The notes under the pieces: model-generated
What the model was told of the DNA's origin: nothing
What the model saw: only the letters and a program-made list of their open reading frames with translations
Databases searched by the model: none
Part shown: in pieces, positions 26,534-35,427 of the stretch
Position numbering within the stretch: position 1 is the stretch's first letter
Layout of the letters: each line of letters opens with the position of its first letter
Position numbers and translations under genes: made by a program
Source: an uncultured bacterium
GTDB taxonomy: Bacteria; Planctomycetota; UBA1135; UBA2386
Direction: 5' to 3'
Length of the DNA: 52,594 bases
Assembly: GCA_937906475.1 (NCBI GenBank)
Contig: CALCZA010000015.1
Location: forward strand, 1-52,594

Positions 26534-27217
26534 CTAATGCGGGGGCGTAGGTTCGCTAGCGCCGCCGCCAAGGTCTAGACCCGGAAAGGCACTGATGCGC
26601 CACGTGTGCTCAAGCCCGATCGCCTCAATGTTGGCGGCCGCGAGAGTCTCGCACGAGTAGTGGAGCACGCGGCGGCCATTCAGCGCCACGATCGACATCG
26701 GCGGTTCATCGCTGACCGGCGTGATATTCAGGAGGTCCACCGCAGTCGCCACTTGGCCGCCAACCGAGGCCATCGCCTTGGCTCCGGATACGCCCTCGCG
26801 GCGGTAGCGAACTTCCCAGTGGCATTGACGGGCCAGTTGGAGCTTCAGCGATTGGCCTTCGATGTCTAGATCGATGCTTGCCATGTCGGCGCCCGATCGC
26901 GTGGCGCCGGCGACGGTCGCGTAGCCAGCCAGGTGCAGGCCCGGAATCTTGTCGCGGAGTAGCGGCCAGATCATGGTGGTCGTGTCCTGGTCGACCCCGA
27001 GAGAGTTTCGCAAGGGCTCCGAAAGGCACTGGTAGACGACGCCTGGGTCATCACGTCGCAATGCCTCAAGGAACGTTCGCACGGTGAGTTCTGGCGTGTC
27101 GAAGCGCACCGATACCCACTCAGTTTTGTCTGGCCCACAGAACAAGCGGGTCAGCGAACAGCAGCTTTGCAGCGGTAGGGCCAGAAGAGCTGTGACCGTC
27201 AGAATTATGCGGCGCAT
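26534..27217 (-). CDS. Putative lipoprotein of unknown function
   Basis: This 227-residue protein has a short signal sequence (IILTVTALLALPLQSCC) with a lipobox-like LQSC, so lipidation at Cys19 or Cys20 is likely. A segment near residues 42-66 (DTPELTVRTFLEALRRDDP) resembles the helix opening common in periplasmic DUF4878/SnoaL-like proteins. The rest is beta-rich (SIDLDIEGQSLKLQLAR). I do not assign a family. It converges on the transpeptidase (29 bases between stops) and diverges from the DUF1573 gene. Confidence 0.65.
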   Translation of the reverse strand: MRRIILTVTALLALPLQSCCSLTRLFCGPDKTEWVSVRFDTPELTVRTFLEALRRDDPGVVYQCLSEPLRNSLGVDQDTTTMIWPLLRDKIPGLHLAGYATVAGATRSGADMASIDLDIEGQSLKLQLARQCHWEVRYRREGVSGAKAMASVGGQVATAVDLLNITPVSDEPPMSIVALNGRRVLHYSCETLAAANIEAIGLEHTWRISAFPGLDLGGGASEPTPPH

Positions 27218-27392
27218 TCAGAGCATCGTGCCGATCTTGATGCTGCGATGCCATCGATTCGTTGGCGCACCGCATTTGGAATCGTCCCGACCTGAGCGGA
27301 CCGTTTGCCGATCGGGAGTTTTACTGGGGTTCAGTAGCTATACTGCTCTGCCCACACTCGGGGCGCTCAGCACCCCGCAATTCGCGAACACT

Positions 27393-28571
27393 ATGATTAC
27401 TTTGCTCCACTCCATCGCCTTGGCCTCCCTGCTGGCAGTAACTGCCGTGGCCCAAGTAGCGCCGACCAAGCCCGGCAAGAGTTTGAAGTCGACCCCAGTC
27501 GGCGTCTCACGCGCGCCCTCGGGAGGAAACCAGTCGGCCCGCGGCGGTAACTCGTGGTTCCCAGTCACAGTTCGCGAGCTGGGCACTTTCTATGGGAAGG
27601 GCGAAGCGGTCGGCACGTTCAACTTCAAGAACCCGCACAATGACGCCGTCGAGTGGCGCAGCATGCAGCCGAGCTGCCAATGCGCCAGCGCTGAGATTCG
27701 CATCGCCGATCGCATCTATCGCGTCATTGCCAAGCCGAAAAAGCGCGTCGTGCGCGTGACTAAGATCGCTGGCAAGCCGGACAAGTTGGAGAATGTTGGC
27801 AGTATCACGGTCGGCCCAGGCGAAGAGGGCGTTATCGAGACACGCCTTAATATGCACAACATCACCGGCGTCAAGAGTGCGACGTTGTCGATTCACTCGA
27901 CCGACCCGGTTGAGCCGCAGCTCAAGTTGACGTTCCGGGCCACGGGTGCCGCGTTGTTCTCGATCTCCCCGAAGGAGGTCAACCTCAACAAGATGACGTG
28001 GAACGAAACCCGCGAGTTCACGGTCATTGTTAGCGGTTCGGCGACCAAGGATTGGGAAATCTACAGCATGGACGATGCTGGCGAAGCCTTCGACGTCAAG
28101 TGGGAGAAGACCGGCAGCGGCAAGGTCACGACTTACAAAATCACCGGCAAGTATGGCCCGGTGATCGACGAGAATGGTGGTGGCGGTGTGTTGAAGTTCC
28201 GCACCAACCTGAATGGCGCTGCCTCCTTCAACGTGCGTGTGCTGGCATTCGTGCAGGGCCCGTTGGAAATCAAGCCTGGTGGATTCCTGACGCTGGGCCT
28301 GATTCGCAAGGGCAAGGCGGCCACTAAGAACATCGTCTTCGAGCCGAATGATGGCACGGACCTGAAGGCCACTGCCCTCGTGTTCGAGAAGACGAGCCTC
28401 GCCAAAGAGTTCATTACGGCGACGCAGCGCAAGGATGGCGACAAGCTGATCATCGACTTGTCCGTTTCCGATAACGCGCCGACCGGTCTCGTCAAGGGTG
28501 AGCTGGTTGTGAAGTTGAATCACCCGTTGGTCAAAGAGAAGCGGATCATCTTTAACGGGTTCGTTCGCTAG
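27393..28571 (+). CDS. Secreted DUF1573-type protein with Ig-like repeats
   Basis: This 392-residue protein has a signal peptide (LLHSIALASLLAVTAVAQV) and a first domain with GTFNFKNPHNDAVEWRSMQP followed by SCQC. That Cys-x-Cys after a WxxxxxSC strand is the DUF1573 hallmark, common in planctomycetes and Bacteroidetes. Two or three Ig-like (ASH/MSP type) beta domains follow. The role is unknown; exported and probably envelope-associated. The open frame extends to 27084 across the divergent lipoprotein gene, so I start at the ATG at 27393, where the signal peptide begins. TATACT at 27339-27344 is a good -10 candidate but lacks a clear -35. The stop codon lies in a hairpin that is repeated downstream. 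Confidence 0.85.
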   Translation: MITLLHSIALASLLAVTAVAQVAPTKPGKSLKSTPVGVSRAPSGGNQSARGGNSWFPVTVRELGTFYGKGEAVGTFNFKNPHNDAVEWRSMQPSCQCASAEIRIADRIYRVIAKPKKRVVRVTKIAGKPDKLENVGSITVGPGEEGVIETRLNMHNITGVKSATLSIHSTDPVEPQLKLTFRATGAALFSISPKEVNLNKMTWNETREFTVIVSGSATKDWEIYSMDDAGEAFDVKWEKTGSGKVTTYKITGKYGPVIDENGGGGVLKFRTNLNGAASFNVRVLAFVQGPLEIKPGGFLTLGLIRKGKAATKNIVFEPNDGTDLKATALVFEKTSLAKEFITATQRKDGDKLIIDLSVSDNAPTGLVKGELVVKLNHPLVKEKRIIFNGFVR

Positions 28572-28653
28572 ATAGCGAACGGACGGCTGTTCTCTCGGGT
28601 TCGTTCGCTAGATAGCGAACGGACGGCTGTTCTCCTCTCGGGTTCGTTCGCTA
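28557..28653 (+). repeat. Tandem repeat (about 40 bp) of a hairpin covering a stop codon
   Basis: Two near-identical units (28557-28596 and 28597-28639) and the first 14 bases of a third (28640-28653) follow each other. Each full unit holds the perfect 9-bp hairpin CGTTCGCTA-GA-TAGCGAACG (28562-28581 and 28602-28621). The first copy includes the last codons and TAG stop of the DUF1573 gene, so the repeat arose by duplication of a gene end. The second unit is 3 bases longer near its end (28634-28639). No T run follows the hairpins. Confidence 0.9.
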
Positions 28654-28817
28654 AGCCGAGCCCGCGGCAGCCCAGAGTTCGTCGCTGCGAACTCCGCAAT
28701 GGACACCGAGCAGGCGCCACGCGCCGCCGGGTCGAATGGCAAACGCAGACGCCCGTACGGCTGTCGCGTTGCCCGCCATCCATCGGTATGGTGTGGTCTC
28801 ATCCGAAAGCGTCTCCT

Positions 28818-30743
28818 ATGGGCCGACACGACCTGCCAAGCGCATTCTCCGAAGACGAACTTCGCGCGTACATGAAGGCCATCCTGGCCGACGTGCATGC
28901 CCTCGAGCGAATGCTCGACGAAGACCGCTTCGAAACCGGTATCCGCCGCATCGGTGCTGAGCAGGAGATGTTCTTGCTCGATCGTTCTGGCCGCGCTTGG
29001 AACGGTGCCGAGCAGATGATGCAGGCGCTCAATCACAAGCAGTTCACCTACGAGTTGGCGCAGTTCAACCTCGAGGCGAACCTCGAGCCTCAGTTGTTCG
29101 GCGGCAAATGCTTGTCGAAGATGGAGACCGAACTGACCGATCTGCTGCAGATGGCGCGGCGTGAGGCGGAGGCGCAGGGTGGTGGCATCGTGCTCAGCGG
29201 TATCCTGCCAACGCTGCGCCGCTCGGATCTCTCGATCGACAGCATGGTCCAGAATCCCCGCTACCTGGCGCTGAACGACGCCATGGCGCGGCTTCGCGGC
29301 GGAGAGTTCCAGTTCCACATCAAGGGCGTCGACGAATTTGAGATGACGCATGACAACGTCATGCTCGAGTCGTGCAACGCGAGTTTTCAGGTGCACTTCC
29401 AGGTTGGTCCCAAGGAGTTCGCCAAGCTCTACAATACGGCGCAGGCGATCACCGCGCCGGTGCTGGCCGCTGCGACGAACTCGCCGATATTGCTTGGTCA
29501 ACGTCTGTGGCGCGAAACCCGCGTTGCGTTGTTCCAGCAGTCGGTCGATTCCCGTTCGGCCGCGCACCAGTTGCGCGGGCGCCGTCCACGAGTCAGTTTC
29601 GGCGATGGTTGGGTGCGTGACTCGGTGCTCGAGATCTTTCGCGAGGACATCGCGCGTTTTCGGGTGATGCTCGCTAGCGATGTTGACGAAGATCCAGGCG
29701 CCGTGCTCGATCGTAATGGCGTGCCGGAGATGACGGCGTTGCGGCTTCACAATGGCACGGTCTACCGATGGAATCGTGCCTGCTACGGCATCAGTGAGGG
29801 CCAACCGCACCTGCGTATCGAAGCGCGCGCGTTCCCGTCTGGTCCGAGCCCGGTCGATGAGATGGCGACTGCCGCGTTCTACTTTGGCTTGATGGCATCC
29901 GTCAGCCAGGAGTTCGAGGACGTCAGCAAGGTCATGTCGTTTGACGACGCCAAGGGCAACTTTGTTGCGGCTGCGCGACTTGGTCTGCAAGCCAATCTGA
30001 CCTGGTTTCACGGCCGTGAATACACGGCGCAAGACCTGATCCAGAATGTGCTGCTGCCTAAGGCGCGCGAAGGCCTGCAACATGCCAAGGTCGATAGCGG
30101 CGACATCGATAGGTACCTCGGCATCATTAGCGAGCGATGCTCGCGCGGCCGCACCGGTTCGCGGTGGCAACTCGATTCGATGAGTGCGATGGGCGAAAAG
30201 GGCACCAAGGAACAGCGCATGACGGCGTTGGTGCGCTCGATGCAGAAGCACCAGGAAGATCTCGATCCGGTGCATACCTGGGCCCTTGCCGATGCCGGCG
30301 AGTTTGAAGGTTGGCAAGAGAGCTACGCGCTGGTTGGTCAGTTCATGACGACGGACGTGTTTACCGTGCATCCTGAAGACGTCGTCGACCTCGCGGCGAG
30401 CTTGATGGACTGGCGCCACATTCGGCACGTGCCGGTCGAAGACAACGACGGGAAATTGGTTGGGTTGGTATCGCACCGGACTCTGTTGCGCATGGTTGGC
30501 CAGGGCATGCGTGGCACCGAGCGCGCGCCGGTTGCCGTTAAGGACATCATGATTACCGATCCGGTAGTGGTGACGCCGAACACCCCGACACTGGAAGCCA
30601 TCGAGAAACTGCGTGAGCACCGCATCGGCAGTTTGCCGGTAGTCGAAGATGGGCGGTTGGTTGGCATCCTCACCGAGCGCGACTTGATCCGGGTGGCTGC
30701 AATGCTGTTCGAGAAGCATCTCCGCGAGAATGATGCTCAATGA
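28818..30743 (+). CDS. Glutamate-cysteine ligase family 2 (GCS2) protein with two C-terminal CBS domains
   Basis: Residues about 30-400 form a GCS2/YbdK-like ATP-dependent carboxylate-amine ligase: RRIGAEQEMFLLD, FEMTHDNVMLESCNASFQVH, NSPILLGQRLWRETRVALF and LRIEARAFPSGPSPVDEMAT. Residues about 508-640 are two CBS domains, each with a GxLVGxxxxRxL-like strand (GKLVGLVSHRTL, GRLVGILTERDL). CBS pairs bind adenine nucleotides, so activity may follow energy charge. The amine substrate is unknown; YbdK-type enzymes often are not glutathione enzymes. ATG 28818 was preferred, with ATG 28788 also in frame. The stop overlaps the next start by 4 bases. Confidence 0.85.
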   Translation: MGRHDLPSAFSEDELRAYMKAILADVHALERMLDEDRFETGIRRIGAEQEMFLLDRSGRAWNGAEQMMQALNHKQFTYELAQFNLEANLEPQLFGGKCLSKMETELTDLLQMARREAEAQGGGIVLSGILPTLRRSDLSIDSMVQNPRYLALNDAMARLRGGEFQFHIKGVDEFEMTHDNVMLESCNASFQVHFQVGPKEFAKLYNTAQAITAPVLAAATNSPILLGQRLWRETRVALFQQSVDSRSAAHQLRGRRPRVSFGDGWVRDSVLEIFREDIARFRVMLASDVDEDPGAVLDRNGVPEMTALRLHNGTVYRWNRACYGISEGQPHLRIEARAFPSGPSPVDEMATAAFYFGLMASVSQEFEDVSKVMSFDDAKGNFVAAARLGLQANLTWFHGREYTAQDLIQNVLLPKAREGLQHAKVDSGDIDRYLGIISERCSRGRTGSRWQLDSMSAMGEKGTKEQRMTALVRSMQKHQEDLDPVHTWALADAGEFEGWQESYALVGQFMTTDVFTVHPEDVVDLAASLMDWRHIRHVPVEDNDGKLVGLVSHRTLLRMVGQGMRGTERAPVAVKDIMITDPVVVTPNTPTLEAIEKLREHRIGSLPVVEDGRLVGILTERDLIRVAAMLFEKHLRENDAQ

Positions 30744-31924
30744 CGGACTTTGTGGCGGCAACCACGATGCAGTCTGAAATCACGATGCAACGCGAGCTTG
30801 GACGGTGGGACTCCGGCCAGCCGGGTCCGACGCTGTTGGTCACTGGTGGTGTACACGGCAACGAACCGGCCGGGGTCTACGCGGCGCAGCGTGTGCTCGC
30901 ACAGTTGCAGGAACGGGCCCCACAGATCCGTGGCCGCTTCATTGCCTTGGTTGGCAACCTGCCAGCGCTCAGTGAGAATCGAAGGTTCTTGTCGCGTGAT
31001 CTGAATCGCAGTTGGGACCAAGAGTCTCTAGTAGTCAATCAGGCGCGCGGTGAGCAGGAGCGTTCACCGGAGGATCGAGAGCAACTGGATCTGATCGCAT
31101 GCTTCGTTGAGGTCGAACGGTCTGCGTCGGGGCCGTTGGTTTACTGCGATTTGCACACTAGTTCTGCCGCAGGCTCGCCGTTCTTGTGCCTTGCCGACAC
31201 CATCGACAATCGTCGTCTCGGATTGACCACCGGCGTGCCGATCATTCTCGGCATTGAGGAGACGATTGCCGGCGCATCGCTCGAGTGGTTTGCCGATCGC
31301 GGCATCATGGCGTTCGCCGTTGAGGGCGGTCAGCACGAGAGTGACGAAGCGATCGCGAACCACGAAGCGGTGTTGTGGGGCTTGTTGGTTAAGCTCGGCA
31401 TACTGCCCGAAGGCTTTGTCGACCTTGAACCACACCGTCAACGCTTGCGCCAGGCGGTGGGTTCTGCGCCGCCGATTGTCGAGATCGTGCATCGCCACGT
31501 GATTGCGTCGGCCGATGCGTTCCGTATGGAGTCTGGCTTCGTTAATTTCGCCGTGGTGGCAAAGGGGCAGTTGCTCGCGAAGGACCGTCACGGGGATGTC
31601 TGCGCTAAGCACAAAAGTCTCGTGATGCTGCCCTTGTACCAAGAGCTTGGCGACGACGGCTTCTTCCTGGCCCGCCGCGTGCGGTGGTTCTGGTTGTTGT
31701 TAGCCAAGTGGTTGCGCGCGTTCCACGTGGCCGCACTGCTACCACTGATGCCGGGGATCCGTCGTGATTCTGATGATCACGACACGATGTTGGCGAACCC
31801 AAGGGTGGCACGGTGGTTCGTTGTCGAATTTTTCCACCTGCTAGGCTTCCGTAAGGAGACGGAGCGTTTGGGCTGTTTGGCGTTCCGTCGGCGTTGCTCG
31901 CGCCGGGTCAACCGCAGTCTCTGA
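30740..31924 (+). CDS. Succinylglutamate desuccinylase/aspartoacylase-family zinc hydrolase
   Basis: This 394-residue M14-like enzyme has the zinc-binding motif GGVHGNEPAG (His and Glu), an Arg-rich NRRFLSRDLNRSW segment for substrate binding, the third zinc ligand in DLHTSS, and a likely catalytic Glu in FAVEGGQHE. It should cleave an amide bond next to a carboxylate. The C-terminal 100 residues are basic and hydrophobic (RRVRWFWLLLAKWLRAF) and may bind membrane. It overlaps the GCS2-CBS gene by 4 bases (ATGA). Ligase and amidase are translationally coupled, so they may act on one small peptide-like compound. Confidence 0.85.
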   Translation: MTDFVAATTMQSEITMQRELGRWDSGQPGPTLLVTGGVHGNEPAGVYAAQRVLAQLQERAPQIRGRFIALVGNLPALSENRRFLSRDLNRSWDQESLVVNQARGEQERSPEDREQLDLIACFVEVERSASGPLVYCDLHTSSAAGSPFLCLADTIDNRRLGLTTGVPIILGIEETIAGASLEWFADRGIMAFAVEGGQHESDEAIANHEAVLWGLLVKLGILPEGFVDLEPHRQRLRQAVGSAPPIVEIVHRHVIASADAFRMESGFVNFAVVAKGQLLAKDRHGDVCAKHKSLVMLPLYQELGDDGFFLARRVRWFWLLLAKWLRAFHVAALLPLMPGIRRDSDDHDTMLANPRVARWFVVEFFHLLGFRKETERLGCLAFRRRCSRRVNRSL

Positions 31925-32019
31925 GCACGGCTTCGCGTGCTGCCCTGGCGTGCTGGTCTAGGAGGGTAGACGAAGCCTAGCGATATGAGGCGGCAGGGTT
32001 GCCGCGTAAGGCACGCGGC

Positions 32020-33135
32020 CTAACTCTGTGCGAGGTCGTAGAACGATCGGTCGAGCACCTTCGGGCACAGGTCTGGCGGCAGCAGTAACGTGCGTGCCCC
32101 CCAGATCTCGCTGAACACGCGGTACTTCAACGCCGTCTGATCGATGTAGTCGACGCCGTCGCTGCCACCTGTGCCGATGCGCCGTCCAATGACGCGCTCT
32201 ACCATGCGCGCGTGTCGCTGGCGGAACACCAGGGACGCTTGCTCGCATTCGATCAAGCCGTCGATGATCTGACCCGGCCAGCTTAGTAGCGGCAGTTCGC
32301 GGTTGCTGTCGACGAACAAGATCGCGGCACGCAACCTGCGCACGAATGCGCGGCGATCATCGGGCACGTCTTCGGCCTCGAGGTGTCGTTTGGCGCCGCG
32401 CAGTTGGCCGTTGTAGCGGTCGCGCAGGCGCTGCTCGTCTTCCTTGGCAAGCGCCTGCACAGCGATCGCGTGTTGTATGGCGCGCTCATGCAGTTGTTCA
32501 TGGCCGCGGGAATACTGATTGATCCACTCGGCGACGACCTGCTTGTCGTTGTCGTCGTCTGGTAAGCTGCCTTGGATAGGAGTGCGGTAGAGCCACGCAC
32601 TGACGGCGTCCTTCAATGTCGGAGTGTCTCCGATACGACGCATAACTTGCGCGTGTGCTGGCGAAGGAGAGCCGTCGTGGCTGCGCAGGGCATCGAGGTA
32701 GCTGCCTTCCTTGCCGAATGGGATGCGGTCTTCGTCTTGCAGTCCCATCAACACTTCCATCTCGCGCATCTGTGCCGATTGGAAGCCGCTCGCCGGGTTG
32801 AGTTTGTCGCGGAACATCAGGTAGTCCTGCGTGCTCATCGTCTCCATTAGGCGGAACTGCTGTCCCGCTTGTTCGAAGCACATCGTAATGCGTTTGAGGC
32901 TTTGGGTCGCCCCGGCGAGAGCGTCCTCCGGCACCCGCGGTTTGGCGAACAGGTCTCGTGCGGCGACGAGTTCGCGCAGGATCAGTTTGAACCACAGCTC
33001 GTCGACCTGATGGATGACGATGAAGCGAACCTCGTCGTTGCTGAGGTCGCTTTCGCTTTCGTCAATGCCGCTCTGCAGCGACAGCAATTGCTCGACGTGG
33101 ATGTAGTCCCAGTAGTTGGCCTTCTTGGCTGGCAT
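32020..33135 (-). CDS. kynA: Tryptophan 2,3-dioxygenase
   Basis: This 371-residue heme enzyme opens the indole ring of tryptophan to N-formylkynurenine. Diagnostic blocks are YIHVEQLLSLQ, VIHQVDELWFKLILREL, PASGFQSAQMREMEVLMG, and the heme-ligand region RQRHARMVERVIG followed by GTGGSDGVDYID. Length and order match the family. No kynureninase or formamidase gene lies nearby, so the rest of the pathway is elsewhere. The ATG at 33135 is the natural start. Confidence 0.95.
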   Translation of the reverse strand: MPAKKANYWDYIHVEQLLSLQSGIDESESDLSNDEVRFIVIHQVDELWFKLILRELVAARDLFAKPRVPEDALAGATQSLKRITMCFEQAGQQFRLMETMSTQDYLMFRDKLNPASGFQSAQMREMEVLMGLQDEDRIPFGKEGSYLDALRSHDGSPSPAHAQVMRRIGDTPTLKDAVSAWLYRTPIQGSLPDDDNDKQVVAEWINQYSRGHEQLHERAIQHAIAVQALAKEDEQRLRDRYNGQLRGAKRHLEAEDVPDDRRAFVRRLRAAILFVDSNRELPLLSWPGQIIDGLIECEQASLVFRQRHARMVERVIGRRIGTGGSDGVDYIDQTALKYRVFSEIWGARTLLLPPDLCPKVLDRSFYDLAQS

Positions 33136-33336
33136 GCACGGAATCTAACCGCAGTGCCGCCAACTGCCATACGACGGATGGCCTCGGCGAACTTTGGTTC
33201 TCTTTGAGAGTCGCCGCTAGCCGCCGTCAGCCGCCCTGCCGGTGTGGTGGTGGGCCTCTGAGGTCGTGGATCTTCGGGTGCCGGCTTTAGAGGCCGGACT
33301 GCCAAGCTGGCTGGCTCTTGGCGGCCGGACTCTAGA

Positions 33337-33350
33337 CCCGCTTTAGCGGG
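33337..33350 (-). other. Hairpin with a stop codon in its loop
   Basis: CCCGCT-TT-AGCGGG forms a perfect 6-bp stem at 33337-33350. The TAA stop of the minus-strand gene that follows is at 33345-33343, spanning the loop. The arrangement resembles the hairpin over the DUF1573 stop at 28562-28581. No T run follows. Confidence 0.6.
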
Positions 33351-35403
33351 ACGAGAGGTTGAAGTTGACTGCCGCGCGCTCCTGGCCGGGGGCGATGATC
33401 AATTCTTGGCTGCTTTGCTTCATATCCAGCAACGTCATGAATGGGTTGTCCGCCGAGTGGCGAGCTGCCGTGATCTTGTAGGTGCCAGGTGGGACGCGCT
33501 TCAGCATGACGAAGTGGCCGTCGCCGTTACTGAGCGATTTGGTGCTAAACAGCCGGCGTCGAGCTTGGGCCATCGCCTCGGGCGTGTTCGGTTGCGCGTT
33601 GGGCACCGCTGGACTCGCCGGAGCCGGGATCGAAATGACGACCTTGACCTGGCCAGCGGGGATGCCGTCGATCGTCGTGATGCCTTCGAGCAGCGTGCCC
33701 TTCTGTAGTTGGATGACGCCGGCATCGATGATCTCGCCTTCCTGAGTCAGCTTAATGTTGACCTTGGTACCTTCGCAGTAGCTAGGGTGCGAGATGCGCA
33801 ACATGTAGTCGGCGAACGACAGCTTGGTGATGCGGAAGCGGCCTTGCTTGTTGGTCTTGACGGTTCGCGTCGTGTGCTTCTCCGGAATCATCGAGCGGAA
33901 CATCTCGAAGATGCCGGTGCTAGCCGCGAGGCCGGCGTTCATGTCAGATGTGACGGTCGCGCCAGCTACGGGCGTGCCTTGGTCGTCGATGACCGTGCCG
34001 CTGATCTCGCCGCCCATTGTCAGCACGACGGTGACTTCGATCGGATCAGCGCCTTGCTCGACGGTGAATGGTTCCGACAGCGTCTTGGCGTGGGTGCTTT
34101 CCATCAACTGGAAGCGGAACAGGCCCGACGGCAGGCCGTCGATCATTGCCCATGCATCGCGGTAGTTGCGCGGGTTGATGGTGCGGTCCGGGAAATCGAT
34201 GACGTTGCCGATGTTGTTCGGGTTGTTCGGGAACGAGCGCTTCAGGCTCAAGCGGTAACTCTTGACGGCTCGGCCACTCGTAGTCAGCACCTTCAGGCGC
34301 ACGCTGCCGCGCTTGGGCATGACGATTTTTTGATCTTCGTCCGTAAGCACGATTGGCACTTCGACATTGGCAAAGCGCTTTGCCGACACCTGTAGGCGGT
34401 ACGGGCCACCGCGTAGTGCGGCCAGTTCGAACTCACCTTCGTTATCTGCGTAGACGGTTTCCGTCTGCGGCGTCTTGACGCTGAGGCCCGTCGCCGTCAC
34501 CTTGGCACCCGTGATGCGCTGGCCAACATTGTCGACCACGACGCCCGTAATGCTACGGCCGCGCTCGATCTCAAGGTCGATTACGTTCAGGGTGTCGACG
34601 CTGATCTGCTGGCTGAGCAAGTTAGTCGTCGCGTAGCCATCGGCTTCGACCTTGATGTTGATCCGTCCGGTGCGCGGCGCGTTTTCGAAGCGGTAGTTAC
34701 CGGCGTCATCGGTCTGCATCATGATGCCGTGCTCGCGACCGGGCGTCGCCGACATCGCGTGGGTGCCGTTGGTCGAGTTGAGGAACACAGTCGCGTTGAC
34801 GACTGCGGCCTTCGAAAGCACTTCGACGACGCGGCCTTGAACCACGAGGCCTTGCTGGAGTTCGAGGTCACCGGCGTCATACCAGTCACCACTGCTGACG
34901 CTGATCGGCGACTTGATGATCTCGGGGTGGGCGTCGCTGATAACGCGCAGGTCGACTTTCTTGCCGGCCTTGATGACGCCGAGCGCAAACGAGCCGTCTT
35001 CGTATGTGACTGAAGTCGCGAGCGGCGGCGATATCTGACCGGTCTTGTTCCGCAAGAACATGTCGATCGCGTTGCTCATCGCATTCTCGAGCAACATCAC
35101 CGTCACACCGACTGCGGGTTGGCCGTTGGGCTGGAACACCTTGCCCTTCACGCCTTGCTCGGCATCGGAGTGGGAGTTGCCGGTTGCTCCGCTGGCTTCA
35201 ACTCGCAGTGGCTCACTAGCCGCGTTGGTGGATTCTACGACCTTGGGCTTCTCTGGATTCTGGTCCTTCGTCACCACCTCGGCGGGTTGGGCACTCGGTG
35301 GCGCGACCTGCGTAGAGACGCCTTGATTAAAGAAGTAAAAAGCCCCGCCAGCCGCAGCAGCGAGGAGCAGAAGGAGAAGGGCTAGTTTGGCGACGTTGGA
35401 CAC
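33343..35403 (-). CDS. Membrane-anchored protein with carboxypeptidase-regulatory-like repeats (paralogue of the next gene)
   Basis: This 686-residue protein has an N-terminal membrane anchor (KLALLLLLLAAAAGGAFYFF). Repeated CarboxypepD_reg-type beta domains follow, recognisable by strands such as VKGKVFQPNGQPAVGVTVML, VTGVVVDNVGQRITGAKVTA and ISGTVIDDQGTPVAGATVTS. These are adhesive or structural Ig-like units of unknown role, probably in the cell envelope. It lies 24 bases after its paralogue in the same direction. Its neighbour carries the same order of blocks, for example RSFPNNPNN against RRFFPKDHN. Confidence 0.8.
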   Translation of the reverse strand: MSNVAKLALLLLLLAAAAGGAFYFFNQGVSTQVAPPSAQPAEVVTKDQNPEKPKVVESTNAASEPLRVEASGATGNSHSDAEQGVKGKVFQPNGQPAVGVTVMLLENAMSNAIDMFLRNKTGQISPPLATSVTYEDGSFALGVIKAGKKVDLRVISDAHPEIIKSPISVSSGDWYDAGDLELQQGLVVQGRVVEVLSKAAVVNATVFLNSTNGTHAMSATPGREHGIMMQTDDAGNYRFENAPRTGRINIKVEADGYATTNLLSQQISVDTLNVIDLEIERGRSITGVVVDNVGQRITGAKVTATGLSVKTPQTETVYADNEGEFELAALRGGPYRLQVSAKRFANVEVPIVLTDEDQKIVMPKRGSVRLKVLTTSGRAVKSYRLSLKRSFPNNPNNIGNVIDFPDRTINPRNYRDAWAMIDGLPSGLFRFQLMESTHAKTLSEPFTVEQGADPIEVTVVLTMGGEISGTVIDDQGTPVAGATVTSDMNAGLAASTGIFEMFRSMIPEKHTTRTVKTNKQGRFRITKLSFADYMLRISHPSYCEGTKVNIKLTQEGEIIDAGVIQLQKGTLLEGITTIDGIPAGQVKVVISIPAPASPAVPNAQPNTPEAMAQARRRLFSTKSLSNGDGHFVMLKRVPPGTYKITAARHSADNPFMTLLDMKQSSQELIIAPGQERAAVNFNLSSR

Positions 35404-35427
35404 GGGAATCTGTCGGAAGGCGGGGTT

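Noticed and set aside
27084..27392. Upstream extension of the DUF1573 frame
   Set aside because: It crosses the start of the divergent lipoprotein; the signal peptide begins at 27393.
28608..30761. 717-codon minus-strand open frame opposite the GCS2-CBS gene
   Set aside because: It is a shadow caused by high GC and codon bias; the plus strand has unmistakable GCS2 and CBS motifs.
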